NCBI GenBank assembly: GCA_963693085.1
Contig: OY856410.1
Coordinates: 1,396,827,363-1,396,891,362 of the forward strand
Direction: 5' to 3'
DNA: 64,000 nucleotides
Origin: Alisma plantago-aquatica
Lineage: Eukaryota; Streptophyta; Magnoliopsida; Alismatales; Alismataceae
Positions 42,564 through 54,794 of this stretch are shown in pieces. The notes below the pieces were generated by a model. It saw only the letters and a list, made by a program, of their open reading frames with translations. It was not told where the DNA came from and made no database searches. Both the position numbers and the translations under genes were made by a program. How positions within the stretch are numbered: position 1 is the stretch's first letter; every line of letters starts with the position of its first letter.

Positions 42564-44028
42564 TGTTGACTTGAGAGTTATACATTGTCCCTATTTTGAT
42601 AATGACTTAATCATTCCATTCATATGTATCTAATATGTTTGTTTTAGATAAATTTCTAGTATTTGGTACATGAAAAGGATCAAATTCATCAAGCCCTAGC
42701 TTGTTGAAGTTCAAGTAAAAAGCAATGCAAATGTACAATTTGGGAAAACACTCCAAATCACCTTAGAACATTTTTGTAATAATTTGTATTGATGGTACGA
42801 CTTGTAACTAAGATGAGAAAAAATTGGGAACATTTAATTCCATCGTATGATCACTTAAAATTTATATTTAAAATTCATCACAGACACTTCATCAGTGGAG
42901 TTTGGAACTCGACCGATCCTTGATGGATTTTGGGGATGATTTGGATGAGTCGAATTTGTACACTCATAGAACTCAACCAACCGACTTTCTGTCCAAAATT
43001 GATTTTGGTGAATCGTTCGAGTTACCCCACAACAAACTCAACCGATCATTTAAAAATTGGCTTTATCATATAGTGGATCGGTTGGGTTACCTTTATTGAA
43101 GCTCGACCAAATACACTGTATGGAAAACATAGAAAAAATAATTCCAACCATTAGAGAGTTTCTAGAATCGAAAATATGTCCGTTGCAAGGTGTAAAATGA
43201 CTAGTTTTCATTCTTAAGTGATCCCACACTCAAAGGAACACCCCCAACTATAAATAGGACCTCTTAGAATTCATTCCAAGGTTGTTGATTCATGCTATCC
43301 TTGGTTATTGTTATAATTGAGTGTGTTAAACCCCTTTGAGCCCCTTTCTCTATCTCATTTATAAAGCATTTCGTGATTATGAGTGAGTTAGGCATGTTGT
43401 AAGAGAGCCACCTCATTGTTACTTTGTAAAGCTCTCCATCTCTCTACTTCTCAATCCCCTTTCTTTAAAAGCAAAAGTTGAAGTGATCTTCTCTAAGTGA
43501 AGGAGGAGTTGTTGTTCTTCTTTAAGGTTGAAGAAGGTATGAAGACCTTCTCCAAGTGAAGGATAAGGATAAGGCGAAAGATCTAAGGAGTTGAGTGGGT
43601 AAATCCTCAAGGCTGAAGACTTGTTGCAAAGAGGATATGTCGTAGGATAAGGAATCAAGTTGCTTGCAAGAGTGGGTAAGACCTATGGGGAGGTAGAAGA
43701 CTTGCTCTTGGATAGGTAAGTCCTTGGGTGTAAGAAGGTCATCTTATATCTCTTACAACAAAATATAAGTATACATGGGTTGCAAAGTCCTAGAGGTTGA
43801 CCTCTCTAGGTAATGGACTGACAATCTCCTAGTTTAGAGATTGGAAACATACTAAACACCTTGTTTAAGTGTATGCTTCAATCTCTCTCATCCTTGCTAT
43901 GCTTGCTTAGATAAGACTTCAGATTCACTTTTAGCATTTGGTTTTTATTGATATAATTTGAAGGTCTAACTATTCTTGTGCAAGTTTTGAAACTCTATTC
44001 ACCCCCCTCTAGAGCCCTAGATCCAACA
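42564..44028 (+). repeat. 3' LTR of element D
   Basis: 1465 bp, TGTTGACTTGAG...CCAACA, homologous to the A LTR throughout. The TATA box CTATAAATAGGACCTC is at about 43248. Decayed hairpins occupy about 42895-43110. U5 repeats the GGGTAA(G/A)-like units at about 43597, 43674 and 43714. A small frame at 42902-43099 is within U3 and is not a gene. Confidence 0.88.
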
Positions 44029-46010
44029 TATTATAGAAAGAGAGATACAAGTTAATTTTTTTATTGACATTTACTTTTTTCATTTAGTTTCATTTCAGTG
44101 TTGATTTCATATGATGCCTTACTAGTTTGATGAAACCATAATATTTATTTTAACAACTATTCACATAAAATATATCATGGTGTTATATGATTTGACTTCC
44201 TTTTCGTGACTAAGATACATAATGCATCAAATAGAAAATGTAACCTCACGTATACATGCCTTGGACAACGTGAAGCTTCCCCAATGTCTATCATGCAAAA
44301 GGTGAATGGGTCTTTCTTTATATATACATGCCAAGGATATATACAATGGATTAGATCTTCATGATTAATATGTGACAAGTCAGGGGGAGCCACATATATG
44401 GGAGTGAGACTCTAACTCTCTTAATAATACTAAAAAAGAAATGTAGGGGATAGATACACCAATACTAGGAAATGTGTGATGAACAGTGAATACAATGATA
44501 TGTGATATGGGTATAGATACGCGGTACAACTCAACCTTATGCCAAGGTGTTGTAATGATGAGGTAGAGAGAATATAGTATGCTACATACCAAGATCTGGT
44601 CAAACCTTCCTTCTTTACCCATTCAGACAGATCTTCCTTTGGACCTCATCCTCTTGAAGTTTGGTCCAAACTTTCTTCTCGACCCATTCTTACCACTACT
44701 CTTTCAAGGTTAGTAAAAATCACTTCATGAAAGAAAGAAATCAACCAAATTAACAATCATGACCAAAAATAGTAAACATAATACTAGGATGCTAGATATG
44801 AATATTAACTACTTTTGTAGAGTCAAAGTATATAAACAAGCCAAAATGGGCTACATAGCCTAGAAGGAGCTCAAATAACCATGGGAAAGCATGGTTGTCA
44901 CTGAAAAAAGATGACATACATTGTTTTTATAGAAACATAGGAGAACAATAGAAGAAAAGTGGAAGAGGAAGAGAAATAGAAAAGGGTTTAGCCCATGAAG
45001 GAGAGGCGGCTTTTTCTCCTTAGCTTTAGGAAGAGTTGGATCTTGTTCTTTGTATCATCCTCTTCGGCCTTCTAGACTCCTTGGCTTCATACCCTCAATT
45101 TCATTTTTGACAGTAGCTTGTATGGATATGGTGATGAACCCCATGCTAGTTCAAAAAACCAAGCTTGGTCCGTCTAGTGACCGAAATGGAAAAATTCCAA
45201 ACTGGTGGAAATGAATGGGAATGGAGGTGGTCGATGAATACATCAATGTAAAGCAGACACAAACCAATGGGAATGGATGTAGAGTGAGAACCTCAGCCCT
45301 CTCAGGCCTCAGAGATCTAAGATTGGCTTATGGGGACTAAAACTATGAAACCCTTGGCCTAGTGGATAAGGAGGGGTAATATAGTGGTGGGTGATGTATC
45401 AATAGGTGGGGACGAACCCCCCCCCCCCACAATTTGGATGAATTGAGTATGGTTGTGCATGACATCTAGAAAAGTGAAGGTACAAACTCGGCCTAGTTTG
45501 GATGTCCCAATTTTGTGGCATCAATATATTGGCCATAGAATTCCATCAGTTTGTAAAGTCGTTAGTTGATGTCATTGAAGGTTATTGTTAACGCTGGCCA
45601 TTGGTTGGCACCATCAAAGGGTACCATCAGTGGGTCAATAATAACATGTCTTGCCAAACTAGGGGTTCAACCAAAAACCCACCCCGAGTTTGTTCCATTA
45701 GTCATCAAAGTTGATGAAGTGTCCCATACATAGAACCATAAGTGAATGTCATTGAAAGTCACCATCGATTGATGGTTAGCGGATGACTAGCATTATTTGT
45801 CTTATGGAAATGGAGGTCGATGGTTTCCTGACATGAATCGGGATTGGTTTTATTGAACCCAACCTGGTTTTGTGTCATCGACTTGGTTGGGTCAATTTGG
45901 TGAATGTTGTGGAGAGTTGATGTGAATAGGGATGAACCCAGCCTGGTTTGGCTAAATTGAGTCTGGTTTCATCAAGCCAGTCTGATTGATCTGGTTGGGA
46001 ATAAGGGGGT
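44029..46010. other. Unassigned non-coding DNA
   Basis: I find no gene or clear element. A 12-base C run lies at 45417-45428. At about 45560-45790 the words GATGTCATTGAAGGT and GAATGTCATTGAAAGTCACC suggest an old internal duplication. Possibly eroded retroelement sequence. Confidence 0.5.
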
Positions 46011-49000
46011 TGTAACGACCCCACCTCCCGATAACCCCCAATTAAGGGAGACCAGAAGGTCAGAGCCGTTATTCAATTAACAAGATCAAAGGTTCGACAA
46101 ATAATCAATAATAAATATGAAATTCTACCCACTAACTAGAATTTGGTATAAAATTAAAACTTTGCTTACCTTTGAAAACTTTGGAAATCTATCTATCCAG
46201 AGCTTGAATTATCCTATCTAATCCTCCTTGCACTTTATTTCTTATTTCCACAATGTGTCACTTTACTGTTTGTTCTTTCAATTATTGTTCCTAAAATGCC
46301 GACAAACAAAACGTCGATCAGTATATCGAAATATACTGGTATGTGGGAACAACCAAAAACTTGCAAATATGACTAACAATTTAATAATCACAATCAAATT
46401 AATTAACAAGCCAAATTACACTTTTCAGTATGACATTCTCCACCACTTTTGCCCTAACCCTGGTATACCCACCTTAGGGTTCCCTTTGCCAATGACTTAA
46501 GGCCACCTTCTCAATCCCGAGCTTGGTGTATGGGGGTCACCCCTCATGGTGCCCACTAGTCATGCAATATCATAGGCCACCTTCTCATTACCGAGCTTGG
46601 TGCCTGGGGTTACCACTCAAGGTGTCCATTGGTCTACCCATCTGGGCCTGACCTTTGGCATCATCCATCAGGGTGGCAGGTAGGTGCGAGAATACATACT
46701 TCTATTTTTAATGTGATAATCATAGTAACTTTATGATTTGTAAGTATGAACATCCAACAGATAATTTGCGTTCAGTGTGATTAACCATCCGGAAAATCCG
46801 CGGGAAACTAAGGCAATTATTCATTATTAACCACATATCTGTTAAGCAGATTGAATGCAGAAATAACCAATCAAGAATTCAAGCAAGTATGCACATGTTG
46901 GTCCTGAAAAGACATCCAATATTCTCTATCATGGATATGGTATACAAATCTAATAGACCTAATGTGCCCTAGGTTTACTAGCCCTTTTTAGGGTTTTAAG
47001 TATAATTAGGGTTTCACTTCCTTTTTATTACTTTTACCTTACTTTTATCAAATATCCATCAAACCCTAATTATCTTGTCTTATTTTCCATTAAGGTCCTT
47101 AAGATCAGGTTTGGACCACGAAAACCCCAATTATTCATCTATTCGTCACAAAAGATGTTAAGGTTATCCTTTAACAATATTTAATCTTATTTTCGGATTA
47201 ACAACACTATTATCTATCAATTAAGTCCATCAAGCCTTTTTTCATTAAAGCTACTATTTTAATCCTTTTAATCCATGGCAAACTCATTATAAGCATTTAT
47301 CATCAATTCATAGTTCATTATGATTGAATCCACATGTGAACTCTATTTATCATTAATTCCATCTTGATTCATTCAAAAACCCTAATTACTACATTTAGGG
47401 TATTTATCCACAAATTAGGGACTTTAATACTCTAATAGCTTATATTCAACATATTTCAACTCCAATCATCAAATTGATCAATTAAAGCCATTAATAATCT
47501 CATTCACTAAAATTAGGGTTTCAAGGCCCATTAATGCTTATTTATATGCATGAACTTCTAAATCAAACCAATTACGTGTAAGATTCATCTTTTTCAAACT
47601 TAATGTATCTCTTTGATCATTAACAGGTTAATACCAACTCTAATCATCCATTAAACCCTACGAATCACATTAATTATATCAAAATAGGATTTCTTAATCA
47701 TCTTTACATTAAAGTTAATAACTTTCATTACATTTCGAATTGCAATCAGAATTAAGCTTCAACTATATTTTTAATGGACTCTCCCTGATTGTCTGAGCAA
47801 CTTTCATGTATAAAGCGCATCTATCCGAGCTACAGTTGAGGAGATATGAATTTAACAAGAATCACTTACTTTGGACCAATAGAAGGCTGCCACGTAGGCC
47901 TTGCCATGCAACGATGATTGGTTGCTTGGGAAACATTTCGAAAATACTGAAATCCCCTTGGTTAAGTGGATTGCTTCTTTAGAACATGGAGGGCAGAAAC
48001 GTCCAAAGGGTCTTTCCTTTCTTCTTCCTCCAGCAGCTCGACGGTTGCCGCCCTAGCCACCGCGTGCAGGGCTTCTCGAGCTTGCCTCCTCCTCTCTGGG
48101 GCCCACAGACCTCCGCCGATGGCTGCCTAAGCTCCCCTGGCCCTAGGTGCACCTAGAGCACTGCCCAGGTCGCGGTTTAACCGGCTAGTGCACGAGCAAT
48201 GGTGCTTCCAAGAACGACCGTCGTTGCAGCCTCGTAGTTGTAGTTGCGTGAAGTCAGGGGTCGATGGGTGATATCCAAATGGCCCTAGGTGGTCGTGGAG
48301 GTCTCCTGCCTCAAGCAAGACCACCAAGCACACCCATGTTGCTCCAGGGTTAGGTCCATACCCTTGTTTAGGGTTTACACATAAGGAAGAAGGAAAAGAG
48401 TGTGGGATCTTTCTCCCTCTCTCTCAGACTCGAACTAGGGCTTTACCCCTTTATATAGGGTGGGGTATGAAGCCCTAAGGCGTGCCTCATGAGGACTCAA
48501 GTCCCATCTCGAAAGGAAACACACTTTCCTTGGTTGGGAAGCAACCATCTCTCTCTCTCTTCATTAACTTTTATTTCCTTGATATTCCTTGTTGCATGGA
48601 TATTTAAGAATCTGATATTCCTCTCCCTTATCCTCTTTAATCTTGTCTTTTAATTCATTGGCCTCGAAATTATATTCTCCTCAAGTAGGAAAATACTCCT
48701 TCTTAAAAAAACCACATAATTCCATTAATTATGTATTCCCATTATCCTTATTTTGCAATTTTGGTATTTTCTCTTTCTTTCCTCTTTATTGGGACTCCTT
48801 GGATCCCAAGAAACTCTATTATTTCGAAATCCTTTTTATTGGATACTCATTATCCTTCTAGATGCATCTAAATGCATTATTCTTCATTATCATATATATT
48901 TCTTATTAAAATATTTCTTTTTGAGGATTTCTCTTTATTTCTCTTTTATTTTTCCTCATTGGTATTCCTTTTATCAGTAGGAATCCTTGGAATACAAAAT

Positions 49001-49384
49001 TCCACCAAGAAGAACTCAATTATACCTCTTTTCACTTGTTTTCCATATTTTATCATTATTTTCAATTTCTTTCTTAATAAAGAAATACTTTATTAATCTT
49101 TTCTTTTCTTATTGTTTTCCTTTGCAACTTTGGACTCCTTGGAACCCAAGGAACCCATGTGGCACGAAATCCAACTTTGGATTAATTTCTTTACCTTCTA
49201 GAGGTTTCCACATCTTACTTTTCTCTCTTTCTTAATTAATTGATTTTCCTTGATGTTGGGCCCAATAGCCAATAAAGCCCACAATACAATCATCAAGGCT
49301 ATTGTAAATGAAATTACATCATTATTTGTCCAATATGAGAGTTTTCATTTCTCATCAGATGAACCTAAAATTGGGGTTGTATCA
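46011..49384 (-). repeat. Solo LTR of a Ty3/gypsy element, minus orientation
   Basis: In minus orientation it runs TGATACAACCCC...GGGGTCGTTACA (3374 bp). Flanks are GGGGT (46006-46010) and GGGAT (49385-49389), a 5-bp duplication with one change. A TATA box on the minus strand (TATATAAAG) lies at about 48450-48458. A GC-rich leader-like segment with cytosine-rich words lies just downstream, at about 48000-48340. A 74-base tandem duplication sits at about 46501-46650 (GGCCACCTTCTCA start). No internal region is attached, so recombination between two LTRs is the likely origin. Confidence 0.7.
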
Positions 49385-51779
49385 GGGATTCAATGTCTCT
49401 TCAGTCCAGTGCATGTAAGTCCTAAAAATGATTAGTTGAACAAAGATATCTTCAAAATAGATAAATTATGAAAATATATGTATCTAGAGTTGTTTGGGCA
49501 TATCAAGGCTATTATATACATACAACTATAATTAATTACTTGGAATTAATGCCTAAATCTGGATATTATCAGTTTCAAACTTACATGTAAAATATGGCCA
49601 TATTGCTTCCTAAGCCACTCAAACCATGGTAATGCCTTGAGACCTACCCCTCATTATTCCTCAAAACTCCCCCGATATTCCTACTATGATGCCCACCCTG
49701 GCCATTTATAGTGGAGTCTTTCCAATGCTCTAATTTATACACCAAGAAACAAATCAAATATATAATTTATAGACTCAATGTATACCTTATTTTGAGCATC
49801 GACCCGATCAATCCGGTTTGGTGCGTACAAAAATAGGTGTCGAATTTCTTAGTCCAATCTTCACCAATATAAGCTATATGGTGTCAGATTTGGGTCAGTT
49901 TATGTTGGCTATGGACATGTGGCACCATACATCCCATAGCTCTTTATGGCTTGTCGCTGAATAGGCATGAAAGCTATATCTACTACGTTTGTACACCCCA
50001 TAGCTCTTTATGGCTTGGCGTTGAATAGGCATGAAAGCTATATCTACTACGTGTGTTCCCAAAACTTCTATCAAGACGAAAGCAACCTTCGTCTCAGTCG
50101 GCGATATGATTCTGCATATAAGCCTATCAAAACATGGTATGATCCTGGATGCCCGTCGCAAGGTATATCAAAACAAATAATCTTAAGCGTGTGTAGGACA
50201 CATGTTAATGCCTAGTAATTTGAGATGACTTGGGGAGGGGAGGAGTGTTTGTGGGGTAAAAATCCTCATATGTAAAAGAAACTAGCATGGCTGGCAGAAC
50301 GTGGTCCCTCCCTGTTTCCAGCTACAAGGGTTGTAGATTTTGAGGCAAGTAGCTAGCAGGTAAAACTGAGGGGGATTAAACAAAAAAATAAAAGTCCGCA
50401 GTAGTCCCACTGAAGAAAATAGTAACTAGGAAAAGAAAAGAATGAGGAACACATGCAAACCGCAGGTTTTTGTTTTTATTTTTCTTCGCTCAGACAGAGC
50501 GCAGGGCTGGGGACAGCTATGTCGCCGGTGGGGCTGGCTTTAGGGTGGGCCTTCTGAAAGTCTCCGGCAGGCAGGTGAGCAGCGTCGTCGGACAGGCAAC
50601 AGCGTAGGCATACCGTAGGGTGAGCCCAACTCTGGATCAACCACTGGATGGTGGTGTTGGTCTGTACCGACAGGGACGAGTCGCAGCCACCAAAACTCGT
50701 TTATGTCACAAAAACAAACGAGCAACAGTGCTCTCTCCCGCTCCTCCGATGCTGCCTCCATTTCAGTTCAAACCCCACTCCCACTGCGCAGTTCAGCCAT
50801 GAATGATCTCCCGATCAAACAGAAAAGATAATACCCGCGCAAGCGGTCGGACGGCAGCGGCAATGGCTGTACATGTTTCCCGTTTGCTTTGCAGTTTCTT
50901 TCCCTTTACGTGCAAAAGAAACTGCGGTGTTTTCTATTTAGATTGCTTGGGTGGTGTTTTCCGTTTAGTTTGGTTGGATGGAGTTGGATATAGTTGTGTA
51001 TATTAAACTCGCATTTTGTCATCCGACTACACCTTCTAAACAGGCCACCCATCATAGTGTAGCTAAGGTGGTGAAAAAGTTGAGAATGTTTTTACGTCTA
51101 AGAAATGTACACAGAATAACAAATTAAAGATGGAAAAAATTGTTGCTCTCTCGTAATTCCCACACATAACAATAGGTACTTGTAACAAAGATGGAAACAA
51201 TTGTACGTCGTTTACTTAGCAACTAGTGTGTTGTTCTTCTTTAATCCTTGCATGAGCATATTTAATGACTACTAATTAACTAGATGTGTTTAACATGTTG
51301 ACATATGATAAACATGCGTTGGTTTAAACTTCTTATGACTTAGACGAGACAAAACCCTAGTTTGGGTCAAATTAGGTTGACTTCAGTTGAATTGATTGAA
51401 TCAGATCTAAATGGTTATAAAATACTAATCTTAGTTGATGTTCTTGGTAGATCAAAAATTCATGATCGAATGAATTTATGGGTGAGATATAATTGACCAT
51501 TGTTCTTAGAAATGTAAAAGGTGGTTACCTTTGCCCCAAGTCACAGATGTTGGTAGAGGGTACAGTAATAACCCACTCATTATAATATTCACTCATGCTT
51601 ATTGTCATTGCCTCATCTTTTGTTTCCTAATGATGATCAAGATTGCATCCAACTCCCAACAACTATACAAATTATTCCCCTATCTCTCCCATTTTCTTCT
51701 CCCCCATCGATTGTAATTATCATCCATTCATCTATTTCACCTAGTAGAACTTCATAGGTAGAAAATAACCTTTATCGTG
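49385..51779. other. Unassigned non-coding DNA with a tandem duplication and a GC-richer island
   Basis: A 64-bp tandem duplication lies at 49933-50060 (CCCATAGCTCTTTATGGCTT start). Around 50490-50870 base composition is richer in G+C, with short frames in both strands but no domain. A hairpin, GCAGTTTCTTT...AAAGAAACTGC, lies at 50891-50925. I recognise no gene. Confidence 0.5.
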
Positions 51780-53720
51780 AGTTTTGGCACATGTTTTGTG
51801 ACTGAAATCATTGGTGGTTTGCAAAAGTATCGATCTAATCTTTCATGAGAAATCTCGTTTCATAAGTAAAAGGTGGACATGAGAAGTTGAGAATCGCCGA
51901 ACTTATTTCTCTTAGGGTTTCTTTGAAAGTGGACGCTTCGGAATAATTAAATAAAGCGAGTCCTTGCTTTTCCATGGGAATTAGCATAGTAGTAAAGTCC
52001 TCAACAACACACCACAGTTTGAAAATTTATAGACTTAAGAGAATGATGTATTTTCATTTTAACTTTCCTATGTTGGAGTTTGAATGTGCATATATTATAG
52101 TTAGATAGTACACATCATTTATGCAATGGTGTAGGAATCATCTTTAGCTTTCAAGTATTTGAACTTTACAAGTTTGAGACATTAAATATCACCTAAAAAC
52201 CCACAAGCTTCTACTCTATGTGAATCTTAGAAACCCAACTCATGACTCATTTCATCAACCCTTGTAGATGAAAGACGAGGTTCCACAACAACCACTAGCC
52301 TGTGTTGGTGTCTATGAATTAGATCTTTGATAATATTATGGGTAGTAGTGATACCTATACCCCTGATATTCCAACAATGCATGTCTAACATAGATGTAGA
52401 CGTATATAAAAGAACCGCTTATCAACTCCTGCATTCTCTACAACAACCATAGAATCAACAATTTTCCTAGTTCATCTATGAGTTATTTAAGGATTAGTTT
52501 TCATTTTTCCACTGCCTCTACGAGTTTCACAACCCATTTCACCTGAATACTTTTATGGTTGAACTTTGGAAAATCGTTACTAATCATTTCTGGAATAGCA
52601 ACATTATCATTGCTATCAAACGGTACATGGTCGAGAATATCACTTTCAATCTTGTGTATAACCACTTCATTTTCTTCAATATTCACCACTATGTGTTGTA
52701 CTTATATATTTAATGTAGGAAATTCATCAGTAACGTGACTAGGTGCATCCAAATTATCAGCATTCATAAGATATATGGCAAGTTGTATGACGTTGCAATT
52801 GAAACATTTGACTCCCAATATTTTATGTGTCAACTTCCTTTCTCTTTATTGTGCATATTTTCTACCCAGCAGATGATGTTCTAGCATTATTTGAAGTCTT
52901 CAAGATCGTTATATTATCTGCATGAACTCGTTCATCTTCTTCCTCAAGCACACTAAACATGTTTGATTTGCCTTTAATGTTATTCTTAATAACAGATATG
53001 GTAGCATTATTACAACTTGGACATGGAGTGTGCATATTTAGGACATTATATGTATGCCACCTTTCTTTTTCTTAATCCCATTTGAATCCAACATATTCAC
53101 ATGGTTTACTCCTCTCTTTTGGATTAGCTTGAGGAATTGGTGTGGTGCATTTTTGTTATCCATGTCCCTTCATTCCACATAAATGATAGATCTCAAGCAT
53201 TGTTTCCTACTAAACTTTTCAATCTGACCCAATTATAACGACTGTCGGTTATGCATGAAGGGAAATATCAATTCTATTGTCAGTCTTGCAAAATGTCTTC
53301 TTGTGCATTGCATTGTGTGAGTTTCCATGGTGTCAATCCAGTTCTGTCAAAGATTACCTAGTTATAAAGATGAGGGAAAATCAAGAATATGGGCATGGGT
53401 AATAATACATTCAGAAATGCCTAAAGTCAAGAGTAAGTTTTCTTTCCATCGACCACACCATGAGACAATAGCCAAAAATTGACCATGAATTCCATGTTAG
53501 TGCATTTAAGAAATCTTGTCCACAAGTTAACTGAATGAAAAAGTTGTAGGGAAATATGACTACAGAATAGGCAACAAAAATAAAGAATTTCACTACCATA
53601 TTCCCCATAAACCAGCAGATTGTGTTAACAACTATATAATGAAAAGGATGGTTTCGAGAACATACTTGGTTCTGGAACAAGTCTAGTGACATCTCCTCGT
53701 TGTTGTAGATGCACAACTAT
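51780..53720 (-). pseudogene. Ancient LINE remnant (ORF1 and start of ORF2), minus strand
   Basis: Reading leftward from about 53720, the minus strand first gives a DUF4283-like region. Its blocks are FMGNMVVKFFIF, FLNALTWNSWSIFGYCLMVW, then in other phases RHFARL and IYHLCGMKGHG, a worn zinc knuckle near 53150. Further left, at about 52383, the endonuclease start reads MHCWNIRGIGITTTHNIIKD, followed by VVVVEPRLSSTRVDEMSHELGF. ERLDRYFCKP near 51860 may be its end. Stops and frame changes are frequent. No reverse transcriptase is seen to the left, so the 3' part is deleted or too eroded. Confidence 0.6.
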
Positions 53721-53779
53721 CTTCTAGTTGTAATAGGACTTGTCTGACTACTACGCCTCCTGGTCTACACCATGGACAT

Positions 53780-54600
53780 CAGGTTGATGTTGTCCTCCTA
53801 GCGGAAGAAAATCACCTCCATACCTCTATAGAAGTCCACACATACCGCCTATAACTCTTGTCATCCTACTAGAATGGGCAGGAAGGATTTGTCCCTCCCG
53901 TTGATGTACTAGTCACCAACTTTCTCTCTCACAATTGTTTCTCCCTTTCTATCCCTCCCTTTAACGGGTAGGACTTACTCAGGCTCTCTATTAGTTACCA
54001 CAACCAGAGAGGACAAAAATTGTCAGAAGCAATTGAGTTGTGTTCTGGGAAGCCCCCAGTACCCCTCTATTTATAGGAGGGGTTAGGTATGGGTTCTCAA
54101 TTTGTGTGGGAGTGGAAGGGGTCAGAATATCTTGAATTTTCACAACTTGTGAGTACCAAACCGGATGGTTGGCAACCGAACCGGACAGTTCACGCATGAG
54201 TCGATCGGTTCATCCCACGAACTGATTGTTTTGCCTATTTCCTAACCACATATGAATTTGGAAATTCATTTCCAATTAATACTAAACATTAATTCCTTGC
54301 ACCAATTGAATTGAGCAAGTGAAACGATCAACTTTTCTCACAAATTTTGGGAAAGTCACTAGAACTTTCAGTTGGCTCGACCGAGTTGATCGGTTTACTA
54401 AGTGAACTGGCCATCTCACCGTACCCGAGCCCATTGGTTGGTGCCCTAATTCATTCATAACTCAACCAATTCAATTTCTAATCAACCTAACACTTCAAAT
54501 GGTCATTTCATCATATGAGCCGATAGGTTGGGAGTCTAGTCAGTTGATTTGTTGCATGTACTGGATACCTAAACACTTTACTAATAAATCCAATCATCAT
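53780..54600 (-). repeat. Copia-like LTR fragment (family H), minus orientation
   Basis: On the minus strand, CTATAAATAGAGGGGTACT lies at about 54058-54076, with downstream sequence aligning to 32800-32920. Upstream U3 (about 54150-54450) holds words such as CCGATCGACTCATGCG and AACTCGGTCGAGCC, reminiscent of the CGGCCGA-type words of Sirevirus LTRs. Its ends are not defined. Confidence 0.5.
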
Positions 54601-54794
54601 TCAAGATCAAACTCCTCTTCTAGGTCAAGACATATGTTTGTGACCCTATAGGTCCCATATTACATTGGCAGTGAGTGTCCATAACAGCTTATGAAATCAC
54701 AAGAAATGAGTAGTTCCTAGTCGCACATCAATGTTGTCTAAGTAAATGGAAAGTTGGAGAACAACTTCAACCTACAATCTATGTATGGTGTTAT

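Larger units (their letters stand above)
29451..44028. mobile_element. Element D: second Sirevirus copy, 5' half inverted, 3' half carrying a LINE
   Basis: From about 29451 to 32400 the minus strand reads gag, protease and the front of integrase. From 33274 the plus strand continues with the rest of integrase, RT and RNase H, a decayed envelope-like region and the 3' LTR. The two inner ends correspond to element A positions about 2885 and 2897, so both junctions are the same point of one element. The 5' LTR and the start of gag are not found. Many stops and frameshifts show it is older than A. TATTA after 44028 would be the right target duplication. Confidence 0.85.

Noticed and set aside
45417..45428. 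Run of 12 C as a possible structural or recombination site
   Set aside because: Isolated homopolymer without partner sequence; could even be a sequencing artefact.
46228..46500. 90-residue frame in the solo LTR
   Set aside because: LTR sequence with low-complexity hydrophobic coding; no domain or homologue in the window.
50540..50802. Overlapping frames on both strands in the GC-richer island
   Set aside because: No domain, no intron signals, and both strands equally open, as expected from base composition.
50885..51050. CTTCTAAACAGGCCACC as a possible Tourist-type MITE end
   Set aside because: No matching inverted partner was found on the left, and no 3-bp duplication.
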